49,231 bases of DNA from Pseudobdellovibrionaceae bacterium (GCA_020635055.1 JACKAN010000020.1:1-49231), one strand, 5' to 3'; positions 17,768 to 26,795 are shown, numbered from the stretch's first letter. Made by a program: numbers and translations. Notes: generated by a model from the sequence alone, not told the origin.

Positions 17768-19585
17768 ATGAAATGCCGTTTAGCGTTAATAAATTTCAGC
17801 TTGTGTACATTCATCTTATTCTTGTTAGTGGGATGTCAATGGCAATCCGATAAGCGTCCTTCAATTTTAATTATAGCTATTGAGTCATTAAGCTTCTCTT
17901 CAGTGAATTGTGATCAGAGACAGGATTTTGAGAAAGGCTTTAAAATTTTATGTGACGAGGCCATAAGATTTACTCATCATTATACAACTTCCACGCAAAG
18001 TCAGTCGGCATTAGCATCCATTCTAACGGCTCGTTATCCTGTTGAACATGGCGTTTGGCACAATGGCAATCAATATTTATCAAGCCATTTTACAACTGTA
18101 GCAGAAGTGGCAGTTGAAAAGGGATATAAGACTTCTTTTTTTTCTGGAGGTCCTCCCATATTTAATAAATCAGGTTTGGGACAGGGGTTCGAGAAATTTG
18201 ACGATAATATACGCGTAACACTCAATGAATATTATCGACCAGTACAAAAAAACTTTGCTAAATTCCTACGCTGGATCGATTTTGAAACAGGAGATCAGCC
18301 TTTTTTCTCTATTATCTATTTGCCAGATTTACAATTCACTGATCAGGCTACGGTAACCGATTTAGGACAAGAAAGGGCTCGCAACTATAATGGTCAGTTG
18401 CAAGAACTTGATGAATCCTTAGGTAGTTTTATTGCTAGAATGAAAGAAAAAAAACTATGGCACAACACTCATGTTTTTATTGTGGGACTTAATGGATACT
18501 CCGAAGAATCAAGGCCCGATGAGCCTTCTGTTGTAAATTTATATTCAGAAATTGTTCAAACACCCTTTTTTATAAAACCTGCACAAAAAATTAGGGATCA
18601 AGGTATAAATTGGAAAATTGATAGAAACGTCAGTCTTGTCGATTTAGGGGCAACTCTTTTTGATTTGTTTGATTACCAACCGGAAATACCAAAAGACAGA
18701 GATTTAGAAGTGACTTCTTTACTTTCAGTAATGGATAAACCAGATGTGGCCTGGGACAGTCAGCGCTTTATACTCATTGAAAGCGCTTACCCTCAATGGA
18801 GAGGTATGGGTGGAAGTCGATTCTCTATTCGCAGTGGTCATTACTCTCTGATTTATGATAAGAAAATAAAATTATTTAATACTTTAATTGATAGAAATGA
18901 GCTTAATTCCATTTCACCAAAAGATAATTTGTGGACAAGTATTTTTCTCCCTATTGCTAAGTATTTAAAAGACAATGGACTTAATCAGTGGGAGGGTTTG
19001 GATCAAAGATTTTTAGATAGGTCTCATATTGCTAAATTTTTAATTAACCCCAATCTAAAAAATAATACAGAGAAAATTTCTGAAATTAATAAAATCATCA
19101 GAAAGTATAAAAAAGACAAAGAGTTTTATGGATGGAAAGCCGAATTAGCCCTGTCATCCGAACAATGGAAGGTCCTAATGCATGCTGCATTGAAAACGAG
19201 AAATAAATATTGGCTATACTTGGCAAAAAAGAAATTGGGTCAACCCATTAAAATTAGTAAAGGTGGATGCTTTCAGTTTTTCGAATTAAATATCAAAGAT
19301 GTTAATAAGTTAAGAGATTGTGAGGACACTATTTTTGTTACCTTAATGAGATGGAAAATGGAGAAAGCTACAAATAAAAAAGAACTTATTTTCGATAAAT
19401 TTGTTCGAGAGTATTATAATTACAAATTAGAAAAAAAACTAAAAATGTTGAACGTTAAGAATGAACTTAATTGGGACGTTCCTTTAGAAAAAAATTATGG
19501 TCCTAGCATTACAGAAGTTTATTTAAATTTGACAAAAAACAGAAAATTGAAAGAGCGCATAGAAAGTCGTTTATTAAAAATCTAA
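17768..19585 (+). CDS. Sulfatase-fold lipoprotein, probably catalytically altered
   Basis: 605 aa. The lipobox LLVGC puts the lipid anchor at Cys 23, so the protein is membrane-bound and outside the cytoplasm. Alkaline-phosphatase-superfamily pattern is clear: SILIIAIESL (about 33-42), TSTQSQSALASILTARYPVEHGV (about 76-98), GYKTSFFSGGP, YNGQLQELDESLGSFI (about 205-220) and HVFIVGLNGYSEE (about 234-246). The usual metal residues differ: the first Asp is Glu, and the late DHG is LNG. The Cys/Ser-x-Pro-x-Arg nucleophile site is not seen. It may be a pseudoenzyme or have a changed activity. The last about 200 residues are Lys-rich and unrecognised. Confidence 0.8.
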   Translation: MKCRLALINFSLCTFILFLLVGCQWQSDKRPSILIIAIESLSFSSVNCDQRQDFEKGFKILCDEAIRFTHHYTTSTQSQSALASILTARYPVEHGVWHNGNQYLSSHFTTVAEVAVEKGYKTSFFSGGPPIFNKSGLGQGFEKFDDNIRVTLNEYYRPVQKNFAKFLRWIDFETGDQPFFSIIYLPDLQFTDQATVTDLGQERARNYNGQLQELDESLGSFIARMKEKKLWHNTHVFIVGLNGYSEESRPDEPSVVNLYSEIVQTPFFIKPAQKIRDQGINWKIDRNVSLVDLGATLFDLFDYQPEIPKDRDLEVTSLLSVMDKPDVAWDSQRFILIESAYPQWRGMGGSRFSIRSGHYSLIYDKKIKLFNTLIDRNELNSISPKDNLWTSIFLPIAKYLKDNGLNQWEGLDQRFLDRSHIAKFLINPNLKNNTEKISEINKIIRKYKKDKEFYGWKAELALSSEQWKVLMHAALKTRNKYWLYLAKKKLGQPIKISKGGCFQFFELNIKDVNKLRDCEDTIFVTLMRWKMEKATNKKELIFDKFVREYYNYKLEKKLKMLNVKNELNWDVPLEKNYGPSITEVYLNLTKNRKLKERIESRLLKI

Positions 19586-20257
19586 AATGCCTATCCAAAA
19601 AGGGTTCTCAGGGTTCTCCTTACTCATAGCATTTACTAAAACATCCATATTTGCATTTTCATAACTAATATTTAGAAAACTTGATGGCGCAAAAGTTCGA
19701 CTCAGAAAGAGTATTTTGTCACGAGATTGAGGGATAAATGTATTTACAGAAAAATCTATACTGCTTTCAATTCCCAGTAATTGAGTGGGTAGGGGCGATA
19801 AGAGTTCTTTTCTAGAGCTAAAATTCATACTCATGTCTATGTGACAAGCCATTGGTAACAGGGGTATACCATTTCTTAAAAGATAAATTGCAGGTTGACC
19901 AATCTGAACAAAGTGAACCTCGTTTCCCACCTGTGTCATAGTCAGAAATTCGCAACCAGATAAGTATTCTGATTGATTAACTGAATTACAAATTTTTTCG
20001 TTTGCGAATAAGATCGCCATTCTTAAATCATTGGCTTCTTGGGAAAGACTAGTAACAAATTCAAATGGAGATGTTGCTTCTTGGTCCCCTCTTGCGGACT
20101 GATAGAATTCTTGAATTATTTCGGAGCTCTTTTCAGCAGTTGTTTTTGCTCCCCAAGGAGTAGCAATCGACAGAAAAGATTTTTCTAAATCTTCAATTAC
20201 AATGGGTTGTGGTCGATAGTATTTACTACTGTAGCTTCTAAATGAAAATTGTTTCAA
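19574..20257 (-). CDS. PP2C-like (SpoIIE/PppA-type) protein, degenerate
   Basis: 227 aa. The order of blocks resembles a PP2C serine/threonine phosphatase: LRMAILFANEKI, CEFLTMTQVGNEVHFVQIGQPAIYLLRNGIPLLPM (compare GTT...V...GDSRxYLxRxG), LLGIESSIDFSV and DKILFLSRTFAPS (compare D.LLLCSDGL). The acidic metal-binding Asp of those blocks are missing: GDSR reads GQPA and SDGL reads SRTF. It is therefore likely non-catalytic. It follows the FHA gene by 1 base, and PP2C/FHA pairing is common in signalling cassettes. Family assignment is by pattern only. Its 3' end overlaps the sulfatase-like gene by 12 bases. Confidence 0.55.
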   Translation of the reverse strand: MKQFSFRSYSSKYYRPQPIVIEDLEKSFLSIATPWGAKTTAEKSSEIIQEFYQSARGDQEATSPFEFVTSLSQEANDLRMAILFANEKICNSVNQSEYLSGCEFLTMTQVGNEVHFVQIGQPAIYLLRNGIPLLPMACHIDMSMNFSSRKELLSPLPTQLLGIESSIDFSVNTFIPQSRDKILFLSRTFAPSSFLNISYENANMDVLVNAMSKENPENPFWIGILDF

Positions 20258-20258
20258 T

Positions 20259-22289
20259 TTAAATTCCTATTCCAAATTTCTTCAGTTTGCTTGTTGCTTT
20301 TTTATAATAATCATCACTAGAAATGTCTAATTCTAGTATTTTTTTCCACTTCTCTTTTGCTGCATCTACATTTCCAAGAGCTTCTTCCAGAATAGCGTCT
20401 TCATAAAGAAGTTTCATTTCTTTCCTTAATTCAGAGAGTACATTTTTCTTGAATGATACAACTTCAGAATTTTTAGGGTCTTCTTCAATAGCTTTATCAC
20501 AGGTCTCAATAGATTCTTTGAATTTCCTTTCATCATAAAATTTTCGACAATCTCCAAATAAAGTATCCACTTTTGATTGTAGCTTTTCTTTTGCAGAGGC
20601 CACTTCTCTCTGTGCTTTTTCCCTATATCCTTGTGGGTCAGGATAGTTTCCATCGAGATAAATCATATATTTGTCGATGGCCTTTCTAAATTTCTCTTTT
20701 TTGTACTCACTTAAGGCATTTCCATACAAGCTATCACCCTTGCTTACCAAAGCCTGTCGTCTGGCCTTGTTTTCTGCTAAATCTTTTTCTTGCTGTTCTT
20801 TTATAAGGACTGCGTTTTGAAAATCAAGAATACCAGGGTGATCTGGGAACATTGTTAAAGCCTCAGCTATACAAGCATTTGCTTCTTCTGATGTTTTGAA
20901 AGTAGACATTCTAGCTTTACAATCATCCACCATTACATTAATTCTTATTTCTACTTCATGTTGTTTTCTGTCCTTCTCTTCTTCCACAAGAACTTCTCTT
21001 TCCAGTGCTAAAGCTTGTTCACATAAACCTGAAATTTCTTTAGAATTTTGGTAATAGGGAATTATTTTGTGAATTTTTTCAAATTCTTTTACGCAGTTGG
21101 CATATTTTTTTTGATTGAAATGATTTTTGCCCAGCTTAAATGAGTCAACGACAATTTGCTTTTCTTCAGTGATTAATTTATCGAAAGTTACCACTTTAGA
21201 TGGACTGTCCGTGGTACCTTTTTCTGGTTTTTTGTCTTCCATAAAAAGCAAACCCACAACTAAAATGGAAATAGCACCGATAATAGAAAGTCTAATAAGC
21301 TTAGTTCTTGCATTAGTATCAGTGAGTATTCGACGTTGTTGATTCTTAGATACTCTTACCACTCTTGCACCAGCAGCTTGAGGAGGAAGTGGCATTAGAG
21401 GAATAGCTGATGGCTGCACAACGGGTATATTACTGAGTTTTTTAACAAACTGAGCATCTTTAATTTCAAAACTGAATAAAAAACCTGAAATAGAGATTTG
21501 ATCACCACTTTCTAAATTCACTGGTTGATGAGTGCCGACATCTTTATTGTTTACTTTAGTGCCATTTGCACTTCCCAAGTCTATTATTGAAAAAAGATTT
21601 TTCTTTTTTGTAATTTCAAATTGTCGTCGGCTCATTTTGTTGTTTTTAATGGTGACGTCACAATTTTCACCGCGTCCTACAACACAGCTTCCTTCAGAAA
21701 ATTTATAGCCTTTTTTCTTCCCATTTCTATCGCGCCATTTTATTATTCCGACTAAATTCTGTGTGTTCCCTAAAGAAGTTTTCTCATCAGAAAAACTATC
21801 TAATGCAATATTTTGTGGTGCTTTATATTCATTTGAAGAGTTTATTGCTGGTAAGTTTGGCAAAGCTTCAATAGGAGGATGTTCTACTATTGGGGGTGGT
21901 GGTGCGATTTCATTGTGCATTTCTAGTGGAGGTAAATCACTCAAAGCAATTTCTTTTTCTGGAGCTGGCTCGTCGGTTTTAACCCTACTTGGCTTTTCAT
22001 CCAATTTAAACTGAAAATCATAGGGAGGAAGTTTGAACTGACAATTTACATCGAGCAATAGCTCATCGACTTCTTCTCCCTCATAATGAACATTGCCAAA
22101 CTGTGAGAGAACTTCTAAAACCCAATCCCCGTCTATATAATTGAGTTTTAGATGTTGACGAGAAACTCCTTTGGAAGCTCCCAATTGAATATCTGCAGTG
22201 GCATCTCGTCCAATGATATATTCGTCGCTTGTAATAAGCGATAATTCTTTAATAAGTTTACCATTATGGAAAGCATACAGTTTAGCCAC
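20259..22289 (-). CDS. Membrane protein with two FHA domains and TPR-like tail
   Basis: 676 aa. FHA 1 (about 2-95) shows YIIGRDATADIQL and SRQHLKL. A Pro-rich linker follows. FHA 2 (about 180-265) shows VVGRGENCDVTI, MSRRQFEI and DLGSANGTKVNN. A transmembrane helix lies at about 328-348, then a long helical region with TPR-like repeats (GKNHFNQKKYANCVKEFEKI, YKKEKFRKAIDKYMIYL, FYDERKFKESIETCDKAI) probably outside the cytoplasm. FHA domains bind phosphothreonine. The start is GTG 22289, sharing one base with the upstream TAG and with GGAGG 9 bases upstream; the longer frame to 22319 lies inside the upstream gene. Confidence 0.88.
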   Translation of the reverse strand: MAKLYAFHNGKLIKELSLITSDEYIIGRDATADIQLGASKGVSRQHLKLNYIDGDWVLEVLSQFGNVHYEGEEVDELLLDVNCQFKLPPYDFQFKLDEKPSRVKTDEPAPEKEIALSDLPPLEMHNEIAPPPPIVEHPPIEALPNLPAINSSNEYKAPQNIALDSFSDEKTSLGNTQNLVGIIKWRDRNGKKKGYKFSEGSCVVGRGENCDVTIKNNKMSRRQFEITKKKNLFSIIDLGSANGTKVNNKDVGTHQPVNLESGDQISISGFLFSFEIKDAQFVKKLSNIPVVQPSAIPLMPLPPQAAGARVVRVSKNQQRRILTDTNARTKLIRLSIIGAISILVVGLLFMEDKKPEKGTTDSPSKVVTFDKLITEEKQIVVDSFKLGKNHFNQKKYANCVKEFEKIHKIIPYYQNSKEISGLCEQALALEREVLVEEEKDRKQHEVEIRINVMVDDCKARMSTFKTSEEANACIAEALTMFPDHPGILDFQNAVLIKEQQEKDLAENKARRQALVSKGDSLYGNALSEYKKEKFRKAIDKYMIYLDGNYPDPQGYREKAQREVASAKEKLQSKVDTLFGDCRKFYDERKFKESIETCDKAIEEDPKNSEVVSFKKNVLSELRKEMKLLYEDAILEEALGNVDAAKEKWKKILELDISSDDYYKKATSKLKKFGIGI

Positions 22290-23278
22290 TAAAATCTGCC
22301 CTCCAATCTGGATTCGCAAAGCCTGTAATTAGCCTCTGCTTCTTGATACGTCTTATTTGAATTGTCTCTGACCATAAACATCACATTTTTAAAAGAGGAC
22401 TTACAAGCTGAATACTGCCCTTTATCCAAAAATTTTAGTCCAGTAACTAAATGATATTGAATTAATTCTTGAAACTTTTTAGTGGAAAGTTTTTTGTATG
22501 TTTCACAGAGTTCATGTTCAGGAAAAATAGAAATGCAAGCTTGGAAAGAGTAAAGTGCTCTTTCATATTTTCCTCTCTTATAATCTCTAAATCCTTTTAT
22601 GTAATGAGTTTGTGCCTCATTAAATTGAGGTGAATTTAACCCTTTTTTCTGTTTTAGTTTTCTTTCGGCTTCTAAAATTTTATTTCGGGTTTCAATTTCA
22701 TTTTCGATATCTTCATCTGTTCTAATTCCGGTACTCTTGCTTAAAGAATCTTTTTTCTCATTTAAGGCAACTAAAGCTAAAAGAACAATGACAGCAATTA
22801 AAAACATTCTAAAGTTGTTTGCCTTTTTCAATTTTAAAGGCAAAGCTGGGGCCTGAGGAACCTGTTGTGGATGTGAAGGGCCGATTCCTCTCTCGGTATG
22901 TGTATCATTTGGAACCATCTGAAGAGTGGAAATATTTTGAGTCTCTTCTTTTATTAACATAGAAATTTGAAAAAGAAGCTTTGTAGACCCAACTCTTATT
23001 TTTGAATTGTGGTTGACCATCAAAGCTTCACCTTGTTGTCCATCCACTTCGACTAAGTTATCCTTATTAAGTGACTTAATTATAATTCCAGAACTTGAAA
23101 TGTGAATTTCCGCATGTTGACGACTGCATTTAACATCTTTTGCTAAAACAATATCATTAGTGGAAGCCCTTCCTATACTTATAAGAATGGACATTAACTT
23201 AAAGGTTTCCCCTTTGTCAGGACCAGAAATTATGGTGACTGTGTATTCTACTTGATTTTGCGGAGCTAAATTACTCAT
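22289..23278 (-). CDS. Membrane protein with one FHA domain and TPR-like tail
   Basis: 329 aa. The FHA domain is at about 10-105 (ISIGRASTNDIVL, CSRQHAEIHI). A membrane helix lies at about 154-170 (FLIAVIVLLALVAL). The C-terminal part has TPR-like helices (YIKGFRDYKRGKYERALYSF, GLKFLDKGQYSACKSSFKNV). The layout is a shortened version of the next protein in the operon, suggesting duplication. ATGA overlap with the upstream FHA-HAMP gene; its stop overlaps the next start. Confidence 0.88.
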   Translation of the reverse strand: MSNLAPQNQVEYTVTIISGPDKGETFKLMSILISIGRASTNDIVLAKDVKCSRQHAEIHISSSGIIIKSLNKDNLVEVDGQQGEALMVNHNSKIRVGSTKLLFQISMLIKEETQNISTLQMVPNDTHTERGIGPSHPQQVPQAPALPLKLKKANNFRMFLIAVIVLLALVALNEKKDSLSKSTGIRTDEDIENEIETRNKILEAERKLKQKKGLNSPQFNEAQTHYIKGFRDYKRGKYERALYSFQACISIFPEHELCETYKKLSTKKFQELIQYHLVTGLKFLDKGQYSACKSSFKNVMFMVRDNSNKTYQEAEANYRLCESRLEGRF

Positions 23279-24909
23279 GCAGAATCCTCCGAAGCAGGTA
23301 GAATAACAAACAAGATATAGGAGAGCTTTTTACTTCCTTGTACACCTTGGGCTATGATTTCATGTTTTACACCATTGAACTCAAGTTCATTCGTAGCCAT
23401 TTGATCTGGGATTTTATTTACACGTTCAATTAAATCTTCAATGCTCAGCTTTAAAGACTGGTCATTAATATTGTTAACGTTTCCATAGAGGTATTCGCTG
23501 CTAGGCAGGCCTGTTTTTTCTTCAAATGCAGAGTTGATAGCTGCAATGCTTTGATCTATGGCCTGAACCGCCATAGCTGGAAAGCCAATAAGTTGAACTA
23601 AGTTGGCCATTTCTTGGTTGCGGTCGGTTTCAAAATCTTGTTCAGGAATATCACTTACAGAACCACTGCCAATTCGACTCAAGGCACTTCCAATATTTGC
23701 AATCAGCTCTTGAATTACTGGGAATTGATAATTTAATTGCAACTGTTGAGTGCCATCTCTTAATGCTCGATCTAGCTGTTTGTTGATAGAAACTATTGGA
23801 TATTGAATGAGCTTGTATAAAAAGAAAAACAGTATGGATCCGACAATCACTGCAATAAAAAAAGTTTGAATGAATAAACTGATGGTTCTTCCATCATCAA
23901 CAGCGAGGGTTCCCATATCGTAGACCACAACAGCATAGGCAGCAATGGATTGACTTCCTGTTTGCGGGTTGTAGTACTCTATGGGCACAAGAGCGCCAAT
24001 AGTGCTACTATCAATTTGTTCAACAACTTCTTGTCCTTCTTTGCGGGCGGTATGTACAAATTTTTCGTTGGGATATCTACCACTCATTGAAGGAGGAGAT
24101 ATAATCATGTTGTCTACATTAGAAAAAATATAGGATTTAGATACTCCGGGCTCTCTATTTGCTAAATCCACGGACACATTGGCGTCTTGACCTTCCATTA
24201 GTGGAATCTGATTTATCTTTGCTAATGTGCGCGCAATAGTTAGGGCTCTTCTTTGACTTTCTTTTTCAATACTGGCCTTTAAAATACGCATAAGAGGAAT
24301 GGCAGAAAGACTAGTGACAAAAATTATGAAAATGGCCATGAACATTAAGAGCACCCATCTAAACTCTGTCCATTCAGCCAGTTTGTAAATTCCAGGCAAG
24401 ATGACTTCTTCTATGTAAGTTTGTGCCAGCTTAACAAAACCCTCTAAACCTTTTGGAATATAAATGTTTTGTTTTATAGATTCAGGGTTCATTTCTGGCT
24501 GTGCTTGGCCATGGGCCTGCCCTTGAAATTGTGCTTCGGGGTGAGGATTTTGATTTATTGCAGCATTACCAAAAAATTGTGAAATATTCATGTTAGCTGG
24601 ATGGAACCTTTTGTTTACATCAGCTACATTTATAATTTCTGCCATAATGTCATACATACTTATATTGTCATTTGCACTAAGACGATAAGATTTTACTTTT
24701 AACCCATTTACGAATGTACCATTGCTTGAATCTAGATCATTTATTGTTATTTCATTGGGAGAAACAGCTATTACACAATGATGTTTAGAAATTCCGGGAT
24801 GGGCAATAGGTATATCACAGCTGGGTTGGCGACCAATGAGATTTTGCCCTTGTTTTAAATTAACCATTTGACCAATCAGAGGTCCATTTAAAAATCTAAT
24901 TACCCACAT
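23275..24909 (-). CDS. FHA-domain transmembrane sensor with HAMP/PAS-like region
   Basis: 544 aa. The N-terminal FHA domain (about 3-95) shows NLIGRQPSCDIPI, ISKHHCVI and DLDSSNGTFVNG, the best-conserved FHA of the three. A Gln-rich linker follows, then transmembrane helix 1 (about 183-208), an extracytoplasmic sensor loop, transmembrane helix 2 (about 343-368), a HAMP-like stretch, and a PAS-like domain (about 430-540, AVQAIDQSIAAINSAFEEKTGL). No kinase, cyclase or methyl-accepting output domain is present, so its signal must pass through the FHA domain or partners. It overlaps DUF192 by 14 bases; AGGAG lies 9 bases before the ATG. Confidence 0.87.
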   Translation of the reverse strand: MWVIRFLNGPLIGQMVNLKQGQNLIGRQPSCDIPIAHPGISKHHCVIAVSPNEITINDLDSSNGTFVNGLKVKSYRLSANDNISMYDIMAEIINVADVNKRFHPANMNISQFFGNAAINQNPHPEAQFQGQAHGQAQPEMNPESIKQNIYIPKGLEGFVKLAQTYIEEVILPGIYKLAEWTEFRWVLLMFMAIFIIFVTSLSAIPLMRILKASIEKESQRRALTIARTLAKINQIPLMEGQDANVSVDLANREPGVSKSYIFSNVDNMIISPPSMSGRYPNEKFVHTARKEGQEVVEQIDSSTIGALVPIEYYNPQTGSQSIAAYAVVVYDMGTLAVDDGRTISLFIQTFFIAVIVGSILFFFLYKLIQYPIVSINKQLDRALRDGTQQLQLNYQFPVIQELIANIGSALSRIGSGSVSDIPEQDFETDRNQEMANLVQLIGFPAMAVQAIDQSIAAINSAFEEKTGLPSSEYLYGNVNNINDQSLKLSIEDLIERVNKIPDQMATNELEFNGVKHEIIAQGVQGSKKLSYILFVILPASEDSA

Positions 24910-25255
24910 AGAGTTGATCTCCTACACATATTTGTAATTGATTTAATGTTCCAAAGGGTAATTCAAATACAGAATCGCTTTTCCAAGTTCCAAGAAAGAA
25001 GTGACACCAAGGTTTAGCATTGGAATAAACTTTTTTTACATTTAACTCGCGATCAACAAAAATAAGATCTATAGAAAATCTCATGAAAAAAGTATGAATA
25101 TGTGTGCATTTTTTAATCCACAATACACTTTGAGGCTCTAGAGATTTTCTGCCCATAAGACCTTTGGCTCTAGTATAAAAATTGTCGGCAATTTCTACAT
25201 TACTGGCAATTTTAAAATTTTGTGTTTGATTAAACAGCTGCGAGGTCGATTTCAA
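24896..25255 (-). CDS. DUF192 family protein
   Basis: 119 aa. The family pattern runs through the whole protein: TRAKGLMGRKSL, IHTFFMRFSIDLIFVD, VKKVYSNAKPW, SVFELPFGT and VGDQLYV. The biochemical role of DUF192 is not established. No signal peptide is seen. It starts at TTG 25255, forming a TTGA overlap with the tadC stop, and has GGAGGTG 4 bases upstream. DUF192 genes are often found next to Tad/pilus genes, as here. Confidence 0.9.
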   Translation of the reverse strand: MKSTSQLFNQTQNFKIASNVEIADNFYTRAKGLMGRKSLEPQSVLWIKKCTHIHTFFMRFSIDLIFVDRELNVKKVYSNAKPWCHFFLGTWKSDSVFELPFGTLNQLQICVGDQLYVGN

Positions 25256-25986
25256 AATCCACCTCCATAGAAGAACTGCAATATTATGGGGGCGAAAACT
25301 ACAAGAAATACTGCGGGCAATATAAAAATCATCATGGGAATTAAAATCAATTGTGAAGCTTTTGCACCGGCTTTCTCTGCTCGAATAAATCTTTCGGTCC
25401 TCATCTGAACGGATTGATCTTTTAACACTTGGGCGATACTGGCTCCAGTGTAGTCGGCATCGATAACCACTGAGCTAAAACTCGTAACTTCTGGAATATC
25501 TAAACGTTCAGCAAAGTTTTTAAGTGCATCCGCCCTAGAGCTTCCGAGCTTAATGTCTTTAAGAACAATATTTAGTTCATCAGAGAGAACACTTTCGGTT
25601 GACTTATCAACAATTCGTTGTATGGAATTTACGAAATCCAGTCCTGCCTCTGTGGATAGAGCCATAAGATCAATAAAGAAGGGAAGTTCTTTGATGACAG
25701 AAATGTATCTCTTATTTTTAGATGTTTGGCAGTGTAAGTGTGGAAAGTAAGCACCCAAAATCGTAAAAGCACTAAAGATGAAATAAGGGTAGCCCAATTG
25801 TAAAGCAAAATTAAGAACAATCATCATAGAGGGAAACATAATTCCCCAGAGAATTTGCAAACCAATAAATTCGTCGACATTAAGTTCTCTAGACAAACCC
25901 CCTGTAAGGATTTTATGTTCCACTTTCTTTCGATAAAGAGGAGCCTTGATTCTTAATGCGTGTTGCAGTGTAAAATTGTGAACCAA
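25252..25986 (-). CDS. tadC: TadC/GspF-type inner-membrane protein, main part of a split tadC
   Basis: 244 aa from TTG 25986. It carries the type II secretion F (GspF) domain typical of TadC: three to four membrane helices (WGIMFPSMMIVLNFALQ, YFIFSAFTILGAYF, and a last one IPMMIFILPAVFLVVFAPIILQF) around the soluble block DLMALSTEAGLDFVNSIQRIV and TGASIAQVLKDQSVQMRTERFIRAEKAGAKA. In Tad pili and type II systems this protein forms the platform for the ATPase. TadC is usually about 300 aa; here a TAA at 25999-26001 cuts off the first 53 codons in the same frame. The TTG has no SD, so it is unclear whether this part is made on its own. No tadA or tadB is nearby. Confidence 0.85.
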   Translation of the reverse strand: MVHNFTLQHALRIKAPLYRKKVEHKILTGGLSRELNVDEFIGLQILWGIMFPSMMIVLNFALQLGYPYFIFSAFTILGAYFPHLHCQTSKNKRYISVIKELPFFIDLMALSTEAGLDFVNSIQRIVDKSTESVLSDELNIVLKDIKLGSSRADALKNFAERLDIPEVTSFSSVVIDADYTGASIAQVLKDQSVQMRTERFIRAEKAGAKASQLILIPMMIFILPAVFLVVFAPIILQFFYGGGF

Positions 25987-25998
25987 GGGACGAAAAAA

Positions 25999-26160
25999 TT
26001 AATAAATCGGATTTTGACTTTTTTGTGGCTCGTCTCCAGACGCCCAGGCAAGAATGTCGGAGTCAGAATTATTTTTAAAAATAACACTTACAAATAAGTA
26101 AACAGCCAAAGCGGTAAAACCCAATGCTAATATTAATAATACAAAGTCAAAGCTTAACAT
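25999..26160 (-). pseudogene. tadC: N-terminal 53-codon piece of split tadC
   Basis: ATG 26160 with GAGGGG 2-3 bases upstream opens a 53-codon frame: one membrane helix (about residues 5-26, DFVLLILALGFTALAVYLFV) and a short cytoplasmic tail (SGDEPQKSQNPIY). The TAA that ends it is in the same frame as the main TadC part. The frame then reads FFRPLVHNFTLQ without interruption. The joined product would be 302 residues, the expected TadC length with its first helix. It is either a nonsense mutation, a sequencing error or a true two-part gene. It is too short to appear in routine gene calls. Confidence 0.7.
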
Positions 26161-26189
26161 TTCCCCTCATTCTGTGATTTAACTGAAGC

Positions 26190-26795
26190 ATGTATAAACT
26201 CATTTTAGTTTCCCAATCTCCACGTCGTACTGATATCCTTGCAAAATCGGATTACAATTTCCGCACGGATTCAGTAAAAGTATCGGAAATTATTGATAAA
26301 AACCTAAATTTAGACGATGCAATTAAAAGTCTTGCTAGACAAAAGGCCGAAGCTTACATAGAGCAACATAATTACTTAAAATCACAAAAGATTTTAATAC
26401 TCACTGCAGACACAATGGTGGTTTTTCAAAACCAAGCTCTAGGCAAACCAAAGAATAGTAATGATGCCTTTCGTGTTTTATCTTTATTATCTGGAAAAAT
26501 GCATAGCGTTAAGACCAGTATTTGTGTCTATGATCTTTACACTTGTCAAAGTATCTGTGAGCTAGCCACAACTCAAATAATGTTTAAAAATCTCTCAGAA
26601 AGTGAAATAAAAGAGTACATTAAAACTGGCGAGCCAATGGACAAAGCGGGTTCCTATGGCATACAAGGTTTGGCTGCCAAATTTGTGGAAAGTCGTGACG
26701 GGGATTATAACAATGTAGTTGGCTTTCCACTTTTTTTGTTTGAACAAATCATTAAAGAAAAAGGTTGGAAAATTGATAAAAGAAAACCTAGATAA
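26190..26795 (+). CDS. maf: Maf-family nucleotide pyrophosphatase
   Basis: 201 aa. Hydrolyses non-standard or modified nucleoside triphosphates (dTTP/UTP or m7GTP type; the subtype is not clear from sequence). The signature SQSPRRTDIL is at residues 8-17. TADTMV, LGKP and GEPMDKAGSYGIQG follow, with GDYNNVVGFPL near the end. It is divergent from the tadC operon (29 bases between starts) and its end overlaps yggS by 23 bases. First gene of maf-yggS-proC-divIVA. Confidence 0.95.
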   Translation: MYKLILVSQSPRRTDILAKSDYNFRTDSVKVSEIIDKNLNLDDAIKSLARQKAEAYIEQHNYLKSQKILILTADTMVVFQNQALGKPKNSNDAFRVLSLLSGKMHSVKTSICVYDLYTCQSICELATTQIMFKNLSESEIKEYIKTGEPMDKAGSYGIQGLAAKFVESRDGDYNNVVGFPLFLFEQIIKEKGWKIDKRKPR

